The notes under the pieces were generated by a model. It searched no databases. It was given only the letters and a program-made list of their open reading frames with translations, and was not told the origin of the DNA. From positions 248,001 through 312,000 of the forward strand of contig NZ_CP014634.1 in the NCBI RefSeq assembly GCF_001586215.1: DNA of 64,000 nucleotides, in the 5' to 3' direction. The stretch's first letter is position 1; the number at the start of each line of letters is the position of its first letter. The position numbers and the translations under genes were made by a program. This DNA is from Corynebacterium simulans. GTDB taxonomy: Bacteria; Actinomycetota; Actinomycetes; Mycobacteriales; Mycobacteriaceae. Positions 1 through 11,638 of this stretch are shown here, piece by piece.

Positions 1-559
1 ATCCGCCAGTATCGGTACCGATGCCCAACGGCGCCTGGCCTGCCGCAAGAGCCGCAGCAGTACCGCCACCGGAGCCACCCGGGGTGCGCTCGGTGTCGTA
101 CGGGTTATGGGCCGGGCCATACGCGGAGTTCTCATTGGAGGAACCCATTGCAAACTCGTCCAAGTTGGTCTTGCCCAGAATCGGGATGCCCGCCTCACGC
201 AGCTTGGTGACCAAGGTTGCGTCATAAGGAGACATCCAGCCCTCCAGCATCTTGGAAGCTGCGGTAGTCGGGGCGTCGGTAGTAACCAGCAGGTCCTTCA
301 GAGCCAGAGGAACGCCAGCCAGTGCGGAGGCCGGCTTTTCGCCTGCATCGAGCGCCTTATCGACGGCGTCGGCAGTAGCCAGCGCCTGCTCCGCACCGAC
401 GTAGAGGAATGCGTTGAGCTCGTCGTTGGTCTCCGCAATGCGATCCAAGAATGCCTGCGTCACCTCGCGGGAGGTCAGCTCACGGGAATGGATCTTATCC
501 GCCAGCTCCGCAGCGGAAAGGCTTAAGATGCCCTCTTCAGGTGCAATGAAAGTCGACAT
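1..559 (-). CDS. gatA: Aspartyl/glutamyl-tRNA amidotransferase subunit A, N-terminal part (cut by window edge)
   Basis: GatA is the glutaminase subunit of GatCAB, which converts mischarged Glu-tRNA(Gln) or Asp-tRNA(Asn) to the correct amidated form in the cytoplasm. The visible 186 residues show the amidase signature: a probable catalytic Lys at about 88 (in ALKDLL) and the Gly/Ser-rich stretch GGSGGG at 161-166 with the cis-Ser at 163. The nucleophilic Ser lies past the window edge. The ATG at 557-559 overlaps the gatC stop by one base (TAATG), so the two are translationally coupled. The gene runs off the left edge and the frame is open to base 1. Confidence 0.95.
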   Translation of the reverse strand, partial: MSTFIAPEEGILSLSAAELADKIHSRELTSREVTQAFLDRIAETNDELNAFLYVGAEQALATADAVDKALDAGEKPASALAGVPLALKDLLVTTDAPTTAASKMLEGWMSPYDATLVTKLREAGIPILGKTNLDEFAMGSSNENSAYGPAHNPYDTERTPGGSGGGTAAALAAGQAPLGIGTDTGG

Positions 560-861
560 TATTCTTCTCCTCCACCCAAAATCTGCGGTACTACGAAACG
601 ATCATCCTCAGCAGCCGGAGCCTGATCCAAGGCCTGCTCGGCGGTCAGGGTGCGCACGATGACGTCCTCACGCATCGGAGCGACCACGGAGTGCGGGTGG
701 GACATCGGCTCGACGCCCTCGGCGTCGACCTTACCCACGGCAGACACGGAATCGACAATCTTGTCGATCTGCGTCGCAAACTGCTCCAGCTCTTCGTCGC
801 TTAGCGCGAGGCGCGACAGCTTAGCCAGGTGCGCGACCTCTTCACGCGAAATCTCAGACAC
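559..861 (-). CDS. gatC: Aspartyl/glutamyl-tRNA amidotransferase subunit C
   Basis: This 100-residue protein is GatC, the small subunit that holds GatA and GatB together. It opens with the typical helical segment [19 protein letters not shown] and ends with the conserved region [12 protein letters not shown]. The frame is open further upstream (to 948), but I chose the GTG at 859-861 because it sits a few bases after a GGAG ribosome site and gives the family's usual length and N-terminus. The stop overlaps the gatA start, so gatCA is a coupled unit; gatB is not next to it in this window. Confidence 0.93.
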   Translation of the reverse strand: MSEISREEVAHLAKLSRLALSDEELEQFATQIDKIVDSVSAVGKVDAEGVEPMSHPHSVVAPMREDVIVRTLTAEQALDQAPAAEDDRFVVPQILGGGEE

Positions 862-1007
862 GCGTTCTCCATCCTTTAATACACAGACGTGATTGGTTAC
901 ATGCTTGTAGCTATCGCACCATGGTACTGCACGAACAGGTTCCGACACAGCACCGGTCCCCGATCACCTACGCGCGAATTTAATTCCGGTTTTCCAGAAA
1001 ATTTCTA

Positions 1008-1037
1008 TTGAACACTGTGGAATTGGGCTTGTACGAT
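1008..1037 (+). promoter_or_regulatory. Candidate sigma-A promoter for the ACT-domain gene
   Basis: A -35-like TTGAAC at 1008-1013 and a -10-like TACGAT at 1032-1037 are separated by 18 bases. They lie about 34 bases before the ATG at 1071. This is motif matching only. Confidence 0.45.
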
Positions 1038-1070
1038 AGTGAAAACTATTCTTACGACCGAAAGTTAAAA

Positions 1071-4467
<3,397 letters not shown>

Positions 4468-4485
4468 ACATTGCAAGGTTTTTAA

Positions 4486-4510
4486 AATTATGGAATTCTA
4501 GAATTATGGA
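4486..4510 (+). repeat. Direct repeat of AATTATGGA with an internal 12-bp palindrome over the regulator's start
   Basis: AATTATGGA occurs at 4486-4494 and again at 4502-4510, 16 bases apart, and the second copy contains the ATG of the next gene. Between them lies the perfect palindrome AATTCTAGAATT (4494-4505). Such an element at the start of an ArsR-like gene is a good candidate for its own operator. Confidence 0.6.
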
Positions 4511-5027
4511 TTCCAAAACTTCCGCACGCCAACTCGAAGCCCGCCTCACCGCCCTCGAGGCTCGTGTCGAGGCTCTCGAAGAGCAGAACTCGGCCGCTCC
4601 GCCCCCAGCACCCACCTCCGATTCCCGCTACTGGCTCGTCGAGGCCCTCGAAGAAGGGCCCGACATTCCCGACGGCTCCGTCATCTTTGGCGGCGACATC
4701 ACCATCGGCAATCGCGAGTACAAATACCAATGGCAGCGCCCCACCCAATTCGTCACCGACGAGTCTTGGGAAGAAAACATCAAGCGTCTTACCGCCATCG
4801 CACATCCCACCCGCGCGGAGATCCTGCGTCGCCTCCTATGTGCGCCCGCCAGCGCCAACGACCTTGTACAGGAGGGCCTGGTTAGCTCCACAGGAACCGC
4901 ATATCACCACCTCAACGAACTAAGCAGCGCCGGTTGGATCGCCAAATCCAAGTCCGGCACCTTCGAAATCCGGCCGACCCGCGTCATCCCCCTCATGATA
5001 ATCATCACGGCGGCGGAGGCGCACTAA
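4506..5027 (+). CDS. ArsR-like winged-helix transcriptional regulator with N-terminal coiled coil
   Basis: The protein has 173 residues. Residues about 5-35 (ARQLEARLTALEARVEALEEQN) form a heptad-like coiled coil. The C-terminal half (KRLTAIAHPTRAEILRRLL ... TAYHHLNELSSAGWI) is a winged helix-turn-helix of the ArsR/'helix-turn-helix domain' type. No metal-binding Cys/His cluster of classic ArsR sensors is visible, so it probably does not sense metals that way. ATG 4506 is preferred to the open frame from 4449, which overlaps the exonuclease gene. Its stop overlaps the next start (TAATG), so it is coupled to the serine hydrolase gene, which it probably controls. Confidence 0.82.
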   Translation: MDSKTSARQLEARLTALEARVEALEEQNSAAPPPAPTSDSRYWLVEALEEGPDIPDGSVIFGGDITIGNREYKYQWQRPTQFVTDESWEENIKRLTAIAHPTRAEILRRLLCAPASANDLVQEGLVSSTGTAYHHLNELSSAGWIAKSKSGTFEIRPTRVIPLMIIITAAEAH

Positions 5028-6037
5028 TGAACTTTTCCATTGGCAAACTCGCAATCGGATTCCTGGTCACTGCTCTCGTGGCATCCGGCCTTGTCCTGGT
5101 AGGCCCTCACCGCATTGCCCTGGCAACCGAGGCCACTGGCTCAACCGACCTAGCCCAGAAGCTGCGTGACAATGCGCAGCGCGGACACCACAATCTGACG
5201 GCCTTTACACTGGCGAACGGCGAGACCTCCTTCGCAGGCCTTGGCGCCGATGAGCACACCGAAGTCGAAATCGGGTCGGTAACCAAGATGTTCACCGCGG
5301 AACTCATCCGCCAAGAGGTCTCTGAAGGCAACCTCAAATACGACGCTAGGGTTGGTCAGTTTCTTGATACCGGCGATTCTCCTATCAGCGATGTGCGCAT
5401 CGAAGAGCTAATGGAGCACACATCTGGGCTACCAAGACTCGCTGTAACTAATCCCTTTACCGGAATCTCCACCATGCTCACAGGAGGCAACCCCTACGCG
5501 AAAGAAACTAAAGAGCAACTCATCGATGCCGCCACTTCCTCCGACCTCGCAGGTCGCGGCGAAGAGAATTATTCCAACCTCGGCTACGGACTTCTCGGGC
5601 TCATCTTGGAAGAGGCTTCCGGTAAGCCTTTCGAACAACTGCTGCAAGAGAAAATCTTTGCACCGATTGGAATGCAGGAGACTTACCTCATGACCCCAGG
5701 CAGCGTTCCTTCCGATGCCCCGCGTGGCTACACCAGTCGCGGACAAAAGGCTCAACCCTGGGAATTTCCAGCAAGTGGCGCCGCCGGCGGTATTCGGTCA
5801 ACGCCCAAAGACATGAGCTTGTTCGCCAATTGGCTCATCGAACATGGCGACTTCCAGCATGGCTGGCAAGACAACGAGGCCCCAGTTCCCGCTGGTTACT
5901 GGCACAACGGAGGCACTTACGGATATTCGACAATGCTCATTATCGATCCACAAAGTTCAAAAGTAGCCTTCGTCTCAAATGACACTGAGAAGGGAACTGA
6001 AGAACTCGCTCGCACTATTTTTGGAGAGCTAGATTGA
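5027..6037 (+). CDS. Secreted serine hydrolase of the beta-lactamase/D-Ala-D-Ala carboxypeptidase (class C-like) family
   Basis: The protein has 336 residues. It starts with a signal peptide or membrane anchor (hydrophobic residues 8-26). The three family motifs are present: Ser84-x-x-Lys87 (SVTK), Tyr182-Ser-Asn184 and His293-Asn-Gly295. This places it with class C beta-lactamases, DD-peptidases and esterases of the same fold. Substrate cannot be told from sequence; acting outside the membrane on peptidoglycan peptides or a beta-lactam is plausible given the regulator next to it. Translation is coupled to the regulator upstream and to the small membrane protein downstream (TGATG at 6035-6039). 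Confidence 0.88.
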   Translation: MNFSIGKLAIGFLVTALVASGLVLVGPHRIALATEATGSTDLAQKLRDNAQRGHHNLTAFTLANGETSFAGLGADEHTEVEIGSVTKMFTAELIRQEVSEGNLKYDARVGQFLDTGDSPISDVRIEELMEHTSGLPRLAVTNPFTGISTMLTGGNPYAKETKEQLIDAATSSDLAGRGEENYSNLGYGLLGLILEEASGKPFEQLLQEKIFAPIGMQETYLMTPGSVPSDAPRGYTSRGQKAQPWEFPASGAAGGIRSTPKDMSLFANWLIEHGDFQHGWQDNEAPVPAGYWHNGGTYGYSTMLIIDPQSSKVAFVSNDTEKGTEELARTIFGELD

Positions 6038-6318
6038 TGTTTTCACTTGTAGTAATTATCGGTCTTCTGCTGAACATTGCGTGGCACCTCGTGAGAACTA
6101 AAACAGTATCCACAAACCGCATAGTCGACGTTTGCATAACCTGCATTGTCGTTGCTCTTCTTGGGCGAACCCTGCCTTGGAACTCCGATCTCAGCGTGTT
6201 CTGGTGGTACGCTTTGGTAGCCATGACGGCACTTTATGCTGGAAAAGTGGCCTTTCGTAGAAAGTCTCCCAAATCTCCGGCCGCCAAAAAGTCTCCCAAA
6301 TCTCCTTGTTTGAGGTAG
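6037..6318 (+). CDS. Small membrane protein with Lys-Ser-Pro-rich tail
   Basis: This 93-residue protein has three predicted membrane segments (about 2-20, 29-46, 52-70) and a basic cytoplasmic-type tail made of two KSPKSP units (KSPKSPAAKKSPKSP). I do not recognise a family. The start overlaps the serine hydrolase stop by one base, so it is very likely made together with it. By position it could be a partner or anchor for the hydrolase; that is only inference. Confidence 0.7.
   Translation: MFSLVVIIGLLLNIAWHLVRTKTVSTNRIVDVCITCIVVALLGRTLPWNSDLSVFWWYALVAMTALYAGKVAFRRKSPKSPAAKKSPKSPCLR
6261..6305 (+). repeat. 18-bp direct repeat inside the small membrane protein gene
   Basis: AAAGTCTCCCAAATCTCC occurs identically at 6261-6278 and 6288-6305, a 27-base (nine-codon) period. 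It encodes the two KSPKSP units. Copy number may vary by slippage without breaking the frame. Confidence 0.85.
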
Positions 6319-6329
6319 CCTTGCCGTCT

Positions 6330-7460
6330 ATGAGCACCCGCAGTAATCCTTTCCGCCCCACCTTCGGAGTCCCGCCTCTTTATTGGGTGGGCCGTACTGC
6401 TGTGCTCGATGCATTCCGCAATGCTCTGCAGTCCCCAGCCGGCGCCTCCGCTCGCACGATGATCGTCAGCGGTGCACGCGGTATCGGAAAGACAGTTCTA
6501 CTCAATGAACTGGAAGATTCTGCGAAAGCACAAGGCTGGATATGCATTCGGGCTTCTGGGCGCACCAACATGGTCGAGGAGCTCGTCGAGACCACCATTC
6601 CGCGGTTGATCGAGCAACTCGCGCCCCGCGACAAGCGGAAAATCAACCGCATCGGCATCGGCGGGGTCGGCTCAATCGGCCTGGAGCACAACACGGATGA
6701 GCCTTATAAGCCCACGCTAAATACCCGCCTCCGCGATCTCCTCGCCCAACTATCCGGGGTCGGAATTCTGCTCAGCATCGACGAAGTGCAAGACGCCTCA
6801 GTAGAAGACCTCACTTCTATCGCAGTGGCCTACCAGGATCTCCTGCGCGATGAGCTCGACATTTCCTTTGTCGCCGCCGGATTGCCGCAAGGCGTCAACC
6901 GCCTGCTCGATCTCCCCGGCGTTACTTTCCTGCGCCGCGCCCAAAGATTCGTTCTAGGTCCGCTTTCTGCAGGCAACGCCGCCGAAGCCTTTACTGCCAC
7001 CGCAGCTGACTCGGGCCTTAATTTCTCAGAGGAGGCCATCAGCAAGGCCGTCGAGCTGTCGAAGGGCTACCCATACCTCGTGCAGCTGGTGGGTTCCTTG
7101 GCTTGGGAGCGCGCAAACGCACGCGACGAGACCAAGATTGCAGCTTCAGACGTAGACAGCATTGCCGACGAAGCCATTTCCATCCTGTGCACACAAGTGC
7201 ACTTGCCTGCCGCGTCCTCGCTGCCTCCTGCTCAGCGCCAGTTCCTTGACTCGATGTCTAACGCTTCCGTTGATGGCATCGCCACGATTACGGAGATTGC
7301 AGAAAGCCAAGGCCGCACGGTCCGCTCGCTTTCGGCAACGCGCCAAAGGCTTATCGACGCCGACCTCATCGAGCCCGCCGCCCACGGCGAGCTGCAATTC
7401 GTCATCCCCTACATGGAGTGCTTCTTCAACTCCACCGACAAGCTCGGCAGGGTCGACTAG
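6330..7460 (+). CDS. AAA-type ATPase, archaeal-ATPase/Orc1-like (STAND-like P-loop protein)
   Basis: The protein has 376 residues. Walker A is GARGIGKT (48-55) and Walker B is LLSIDEVQ with Asp151-Glu152. The N-terminus (NPFRPTFGVPPLYWVGR) and the later sensor region (SKGYPYLVQLVGS...) match bacterial ATPases related to archaeal Orc1/Cdc6 'ATP-binding protein' families, which often act with mobile or defence-like genes but are also widespread in Actinobacteria. A winged-helix-like tail (ITEIAESQGRTVRSLSATRQRLIDADLI) could bind DNA. ATG 6330 is used because the reading before it overlaps the previous gene and has a TTG start only. It lies 11 bases after the membrane gene. Function unknown. Confidence 0.8.
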   Translation: MSTRSNPFRPTFGVPPLYWVGRTAVLDAFRNALQSPAGASARTMIVSGARGIGKTVLLNELEDSAKAQGWICIRASGRTNMVEELVETTIPRLIEQLAPRDKRKINRIGIGGVGSIGLEHNTDEPYKPTLNTRLRDLLAQLSGVGILLSIDEVQDASVEDLTSIAVAYQDLLRDELDISFVAAGLPQGVNRLLDLPGVTFLRRAQRFVLGPLSAGNAAEAFTATAADSGLNFSEEAISKAVELSKGYPYLVQLVGSLAWERANARDETKIAASDVDSIADEAISILCTQVHLPAASSLPPAQRQFLDSMSNASVDGIATITEIAESQGRTVRSLSATRQRLIDADLIEPAAHGELQFVIPYMECFFNSTDKLGRVD

Positions 7461-8372
7461 CTATAGATCACCGGCGTCGCGCACCAACATTCCCGCCGTC
7501 TCCACGACCGAGCGCAGCGTGCTTGCCGACGCCTCCCTTGGCACCACGTCTACCGCATCCACCAGCAGCTCACGTGGCATTCCCATGCGGTCAAAGTGCC
7601 GGGCCACAGCCACTGCTTCTGCCCGCGCATCGACGCCTGCAATTGCGAAACCGATTCGCTTGCCTTCGCTTAAGAACTCGCCAAGACCATCGATGTTCTT
7701 TGCCGTGTCGAGCCCAACGAAGTCAGTCACGAATGTTTCCGCGGCATCGGCGATTTCCCAGTGCGGCCCCGCAACTAGGTAATCCGCGCCCAGCTCCTTG
7801 AGCTTCTCCCGAGCAACTTCCGCTGGGATCGCGCGAATCTCGTCAAAGTCGGTGGTACCGGGGACCTTTCCAGTAAGGACGTCGCCAAGCAAAGGCTCGT
7901 CCACCTGCACCCGCACCTCACCGTGGAAGCGACGCACCAGCTTCTTCACGTGCTCCCCGATGCCCATCTGCAGGGCTTCATGCAGATCGCGGGTAGCACC
8001 GGCGTCGGAAAGCACGCGGTGTCCATTCGCAAGCTCTACCGCCGCTGCTAAGCTCCACGGCCCCAAAACCTGCATCTTTAAAACGGGAACAGACTCGCCC
8101 CATACCTCTTGGATGGCGTCCAAATCACGCTCCCACAGATCCCATGTGCGTCGCATCATAAGCTGAGGGCGCTGGGTCATCTGCCACGCGCGTGGGCCGC
8201 GGTCAACGTTGACCGCTTCTAAAAGCGCGGCCGTAGAACCCACGGCATCCGCACCAAGCCCACGCTCCGGAAGCTGCGGAATCGCCGGCAGATGTCCAGA
8301 CTCGCCCATCACGATGTCGGCGGCCTCCGTCATGGACACCCCACGCATCGGACCCAGCGAGAATCCCGTCAC
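7461..8372 (-). CDS. MetE-like (cobalamin-independent methionine synthase family) protein
   Basis: The protein has 303 residues, about the size of one MetE C-terminal barrel rather than the ~750 residues of full MetE. Segments such as QVLGPWSLAAAVEL and VQVDEPLLGDVL resemble the MetE/uroporphyrinogen decarboxylase-like barrel. Actinobacteria carry such short proteins next to mnmA and cysteine desulfurase genes; their reaction is not known to me. The start is GTG 8372, overlapping the mnmA stop by one base (TAGTG), so it is coupled to mnmA. Its stop abuts the ATPase gene on the other strand with no gap. Confidence 0.78.
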   Translation of the reverse strand: MTGFSLGPMRGVSMTEAADIVMGESGHLPAIPQLPERGLGADAVGSTAALLEAVNVDRGPRAWQMTQRPQLMMRRTWDLWERDLDAIQEVWGESVPVLKMQVLGPWSLAAAVELANGHRVLSDAGATRDLHEALQMGIGEHVKKLVRRFHGEVRVQVDEPLLGDVLTGKVPGTTDFDEIRAIPAEVAREKLKELGADYLVAGPHWEIADAAETFVTDFVGLDTAKNIDGLGEFLSEGKRIGFAIAGVDARAEAVAVARHFDRMGMPRELLVDAVDVVPREASASTLRSVVETAGMLVRDAGDL

Positions 8373-9457
8373 TATGCTGTCCCACAGATGGTGCCGGAAC
8401 CGAGGACGATATCCCCCAATTCATCGGGACTTGGCAGGTACAGCACTGCGGCCTGGCCGCGTGCCACACCGGAGAGCGGTTCTTTTAGCTCCAGCGTCAT
8501 CTTGTCGCCCTCGCGGTCCACAAACGCCTTGCAAGGCACAACCGACCCGTGCGCGCGAACCTGGACCTCACATTCCAGCTCGCCGTCCATGGCCGGGTGC
8601 AGATACTTCAAGCGATCTGCCTGAATCCTCGTCACCGCCAAGTCCTCGCGCGAACCCACGGTCACGGTGCCGCTCGCTGCATCGATGTCGGTGACATAGC
8701 GCGGGCGTCCGTCTGCCGTCGGTTCCTTGATGTCAAGGCCCTTGCGCTGACCGATGGTGTAGTTCCATGCACCGTCATGTTGCTTGAGCTCCTGGCCCTC
8801 CTGGTCCACGATCATGCCTGGACGCAAACCAATTCGCGAGCCCAAAAATGCCTGCGTATTGCCATCCGGAATAAAGCAAATGTCATAGGAGTCAGGCTTT
8901 TTGGCCGTGGAAAAGCCATGACGGGCCGCTTCCTCGCGAATCTGCGGCTTTGGGGTATCGCCGATCGGGAAATAACAATGCTCTAGTTCCTCCGCGGAAA
9001 TAACGCCCAAAACATAAGACTGATCCTTGTTTTCATCCTTGGAACGGCGCATGTAGCCGGCGTCGTCGAGCGTGGCGTAATGGCCCGTCGCTACCGCATC
9101 GAAGCCCAACGCCATACCTTTTTGGAGTAGCGCGCGAAACTTGATCTTCTCGTTGCAGCGCAGGCACGGATTCGGCGTCTCGCCGCGGGCATAAGAATCC
9201 ACGAAGTCCCCGATGACCTCTTCCTTAAACTGCTCGGAAAAATCCCAAACGTAGAAAGGAATGCCCAGCTTGTCACAGATGCGACGTGCGTCTGCAGAGT
9301 CCTCCAAGGAACAGCAACCCCTGGCCTTTTCGCGGGTTTGTTGTGCGTCTTTGTGCAGTGCCAAATGCACTCCCACCACATCGTGGCCTGCTTCCACGGC
9401 GCGGGCCGCGGCCACAGAGGAATCGACTCCGCCTGACATCGCTACGAGAACTCGCAC
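8372..9457 (-). CDS. mnmA: tRNA-specific 2-thiouridylase MnmA
   Basis: The 361-residue protein adds sulfur to U34 of tRNAs for Lys, Glu and Gln. The ATP pyrophosphatase loop SGGVDSS lies at 8-14. The catalytic Cys pair is visible as Cys98 (NPCLRCN) and a Cys at about 195 in [10 protein letters not shown]. The GTG start (9455-9457) follows a good AAGGAG site. Sulfur would come from a cysteine desulfurase; one is encoded at 16321-17430 in this window. The MetE-like gene follows with a one-base overlap. Confidence 0.96.
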   Translation of the reverse strand: MRVLVAMSGGVDSSVAAARAVEAGHDVVGVHLALHKDAQQTREKARGCCSLEDSADARRICDKLGIPFYVWDFSEQFKEEVIGDFVDSYARGETPNPCLRCNEKIKFRALLQKGMALGFDAVATGHYATLDDAGYMRRSKDENKDQSYVLGVISAEELEHCYFPIGDTPKPQIREEAARHGFSTAKKPDSYDICFIPDGNTQAFLGSRIGLRPGMIVDQEGQELKQHDGAWNYTIGQRKGLDIKEPTADGRPRYVTDIDAASGTVTVGSREDLAVTRIQADRLKYLHPAMDGELECEVQVRAHGSVVPCKAFVDREGDKMTLELKEPLSGVARGQAAVLYLPSPDELGDIVLGSGTICGTA

Positions 9458-9515
9458 TTAAACTCCTTTTCTTCGGCGGCCAAGCTTACTCTTCCAACCC
9501 ATTAAGCTTAAATGC

Positions 9516-10337
9516 ATGCGCAAAAAGGACGATCTCGTTGGCACCTACGAAATTTCTACCGGCACCGCGGAGGTGGTGGCGGACGAGTACCACGATAACG
9601 GATACACACTCATGGTCAATGGAGTACCTTCAAGCCACATCGTGTTGGGCGCACCGGAAGTCCTCGAGTTTGAGTACATGCGCTGGATCGCCACCGCAGT
9701 CGAAACGCTTCTGCCAGTGGCACCCGATACCCTCCGCATGACACATCTGGGTGGTGCAGGCTGCTCGCTCCCTCGCTATTTCGCCAGCATTTGGCCCAAG
9801 TCCCGCCATACCGTAGTGGAACTCGATGCCAAGCTCGGCGAATTAGTACGCACGCTTTTCGACGTCCCCCGTTCCCCCACCGTCAAAATCCGCGCCGGCG
9901 AAGCTCGCGCGGTCACCGATGGCTTCGCACCCGCTAGCCGCGACGTAATTATTCGCGATGTCTTCGCTGGCGACAAGACCCCGCATCCGCTTACTACCCG
10001 CGAGTTCTTTCAATCGGTCCGCCACGCCTTGGCGCCTGGAGGACTCTACGTTGCCAATTGCGGAGATCACCGAGATCTCAAAATCGCAAAGTCGGAATTG
10101 GCCGGGATGAAGGAGGTATTCGAGCACGTGGCCGTAATCGCGGATCCCCCGATGCTCAAGGGACGGCGTTACGGCAACATCGTTCTTCTCGCCTCAGATC
10201 GCGAAATGCCAGCTGCCGGCTCCGTGGAAGCCGCACAACTGGCAAAGTCACTGTTATCTGGCGCGGTCCCTGCCCACTATAAGGACGAGGCGTGGACCAT
10301 TAACTTCATGCAAGGCGCTACTGCGCGAGCTGATTAA
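9516..10337 (+). CDS. Spermidine synthase-like methyltransferase-fold protein
   Basis: The protein has 273 residues with a Rossmann SAM/decarboxy-SAM-binding fold: motif I is MTHLGGAGCSLPRYF at about 75, followed by VVELDAKLGELVR and VIIRDVFAGDK, the position of the catalytic Asp of aminopropyltransferases. Actinobacterial members of this group are annotated as spermidine synthases, but proof of polyamine activity is often missing and the N-terminal part is short. It is divergent from mnmA and its last 20 bases overlap the muramidase gene tail to tail. The 10-base palindrome TTAAGCTTAA (9502-9511) lies just before the ATG. Confidence 0.78.
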   Translation: MRKKDDLVGTYEISTGTAEVVADEYHDNGYTLMVNGVPSSHIVLGAPEVLEFEYMRWIATAVETLLPVAPDTLRMTHLGGAGCSLPRYFASIWPKSRHTVVELDAKLGELVRTLFDVPRSPTVKIRAGEARAVTDGFAPASRDVIIRDVFAGDKTPHPLTTREFFQSVRHALAPGGLYVANCGDHRDLKIAKSELAGMKEVFEHVAVIADPPMLKGRRYGNIVLLASDREMPAAGSVEAAQLAKSLLSGAVPAHYKDEAWTINFMQGATARAD

Positions 10338-11418
10338 CGGCGTCCTGCGCTTGCTCGACTTGGTTCGGGTTGGCGCCGTTCGCGGTGGCAACGTGGCCGG
10401 CGTTGTCTAGAAGGATTGCAAGGTCACCGACGGTGAAGTCACCGGAGGCCATGCCAACCAGGTCCTCAATCGGCAAGGAACCATTCTTGGTCAGCTGCTT
10501 CACGAAGTCCGTAAAGACGCTCGCAGAGTTGCCATCCAAGCCAGCCTGCTGTGCGGCGTCGATAAGCTGCGGGCTCGCAATGATGCCTGCTGCCAGTGCG
10601 AGGATCGCGCCGATCAGCGGTGCGCTGTTGGAGCTCAGGTCTGGCGCGTCGTCGCCAAGCACAAGCCCCTCAAGGATGCCACCGATGTCCAGGTAGTTGC
10701 CGTTGCTGAAGGAATCCAGCTGGCCCTCGCTACCATTGAAGACGTTCATATCGACCGGACCAGTGATGCCGTTAACGCGGCCAGAGCCGGAGCGCTGCCA
10801 GAAGGAAATCTTATTCCAGCCACCGACTGGATCCGGCGCCTCATCCTGGTAGGCCGCGAGCCATAGCGGCATGTCGGAGAACTCCGTGGTGTTCCCCATC
10901 TGCCCCATCCAGAAGTACTTATAGGTATAGATCATCGGGGTACGGCCGGTTAGCGTGCGCAGCTCCGTGGTGAAATCACGGATCCACTGTTCAAGCTGCG
11001 CCGAAGAAAGACCTTCATCAACCTCAATATCAAGCACGGGCGGCAGCGTTTGATTCGGAACCAGCGCAAGCTGTGCAGCGAAGTGTGCAGCCTGACGCGT
11101 GGCTGACGACGCCGGGCGTGCGTAGTGGTAAGCACCAACCTTCAGACCGCTCGCTGCGGCGGCGTTCGAGTCGGTGATGAAGTGGGGATTCGTCCAGTCG
11201 GAGCCCTCGGTCGCCTTAACGAAAGCAAAGGACTGGCCGTCGGACTTTACTTCGCCCCAGTTGATCGGAGCCCCGCCCGGGTGCTGATGGTTTGCAATAT
11301 CGATACCCGTGGTCGCACCGGAGGTCCAGGCGCCGGCTGTCATCGTGCCTGCGACAGCAAGCGCCACAGAACCAACAACGGCGACGATAGCCTTGCGCAT
11401 TCCCTTAGATGAAGTCAT
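10318..11418 (-). CDS. Secreted GH25 muramidase (lysozyme) with C-terminal extension
   Basis: The protein has 366 residues. A signal peptide covers about 1-30 (MRKAIVAVVGSVALAVAG...TAGA). The GH25 domain (about 35-230) has TTGIDIANHQ with Asp40 and the catalytic pair Asp128-x-Glu130 in VLDIEVDEG; such enzymes cut the MurNAc-GlcNAc bond of peptidoglycan. Residues about 235-366 form a mostly alpha-helical region of no family I recognise, possibly for wall binding. I use the ATG at 11416-11418 because the signal peptide begins just after it; the frame is open to 11448. Confidence 0.88.
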   Translation of the reverse strand: MTSSKGMRKAIVAVVGSVALAVAGTMTAGAWTSGATTGIDIANHQHPGGAPINWGEVKSDGQSFAFVKATEGSDWTNPHFITDSNAAAASGLKVGAYHYARPASSATRQAAHFAAQLALVPNQTLPPVLDIEVDEGLSSAQLEQWIRDFTTELRTLTGRTPMIYTYKYFWMGQMGNTTEFSDMPLWLAAYQDEAPDPVGGWNKISFWQRSGSGRVNGITGPVDMNVFNGSEGQLDSFSNGNYLDIGGILEGLVLGDDAPDLSSNSAPLIGAILALAAGIIASPQLIDAAQQAGLDGNSASVFTDFVKQLTKNGSLPIEDLVGMASGDFTVGDLAILLDNAGHVATANGANPNQVEQAQDAVNQLAQ

Positions 11419-11534
11419 GCGCGCTACTGTACCGACGAAACAACACAATCCCCTTTAGTAACACGCGTATCTTTGCTTTTATTTTTGCCCAGTTTTCTCT
11501 TCCCTTATCATTCGTACATATTTTCGAGTTTCTG

Positions 11535-11563
11535 TTGATTGGGTTCGGTGGGCTGGATATAAT
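11535..11563 (+). promoter_or_regulatory. Strong sigma-A-type promoter
   Basis: TTGATT (11535-11540), a 17-base spacer and a perfect TATAAT (11558-11563). The expected transcript start is at about 11569-11571, which coincides with an ATG at 11570. This is the best promoter match I found in the window. Confidence 0.75.
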
Positions 11564-11569
11564 GAGGGC

Positions 11570-11638
11570 ATGAAGATTTCAAGGCAGTTTATTCCAACGG
11601 GGGTATGGAAAATTGGAAGCATATTATCTTGTAAATGA
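11570..11638 (+). CDS. Possible leaderless 22-codon mini-ORF overlapping the start of the HNH gene
   Basis: An ATG at 11570, exactly where the transcript from the TATAAT promoter should begin, opens 22 codons (MKISRQFIPTGVWKIGSILSCK) ending at TGA 11636-11638. It overlaps the first codons of the DUF222-HNH frame (from 11613) in another phase. It may be a coupling or leader peptide, or a sign that the true N-terminus of the HNH gene has been shifted by a frame change. There is no conservation evidence available here. Confidence 0.3.
   Translation: MKISRQFIPTGVWKIGSILSCK

Noticed and set aside
9502..9511. Palindrome TTAAGCTTAA as an operator
   Set aside because: Ten bases of AT-rich palindrome occur by chance and there is no second copy or known regulator nearby.
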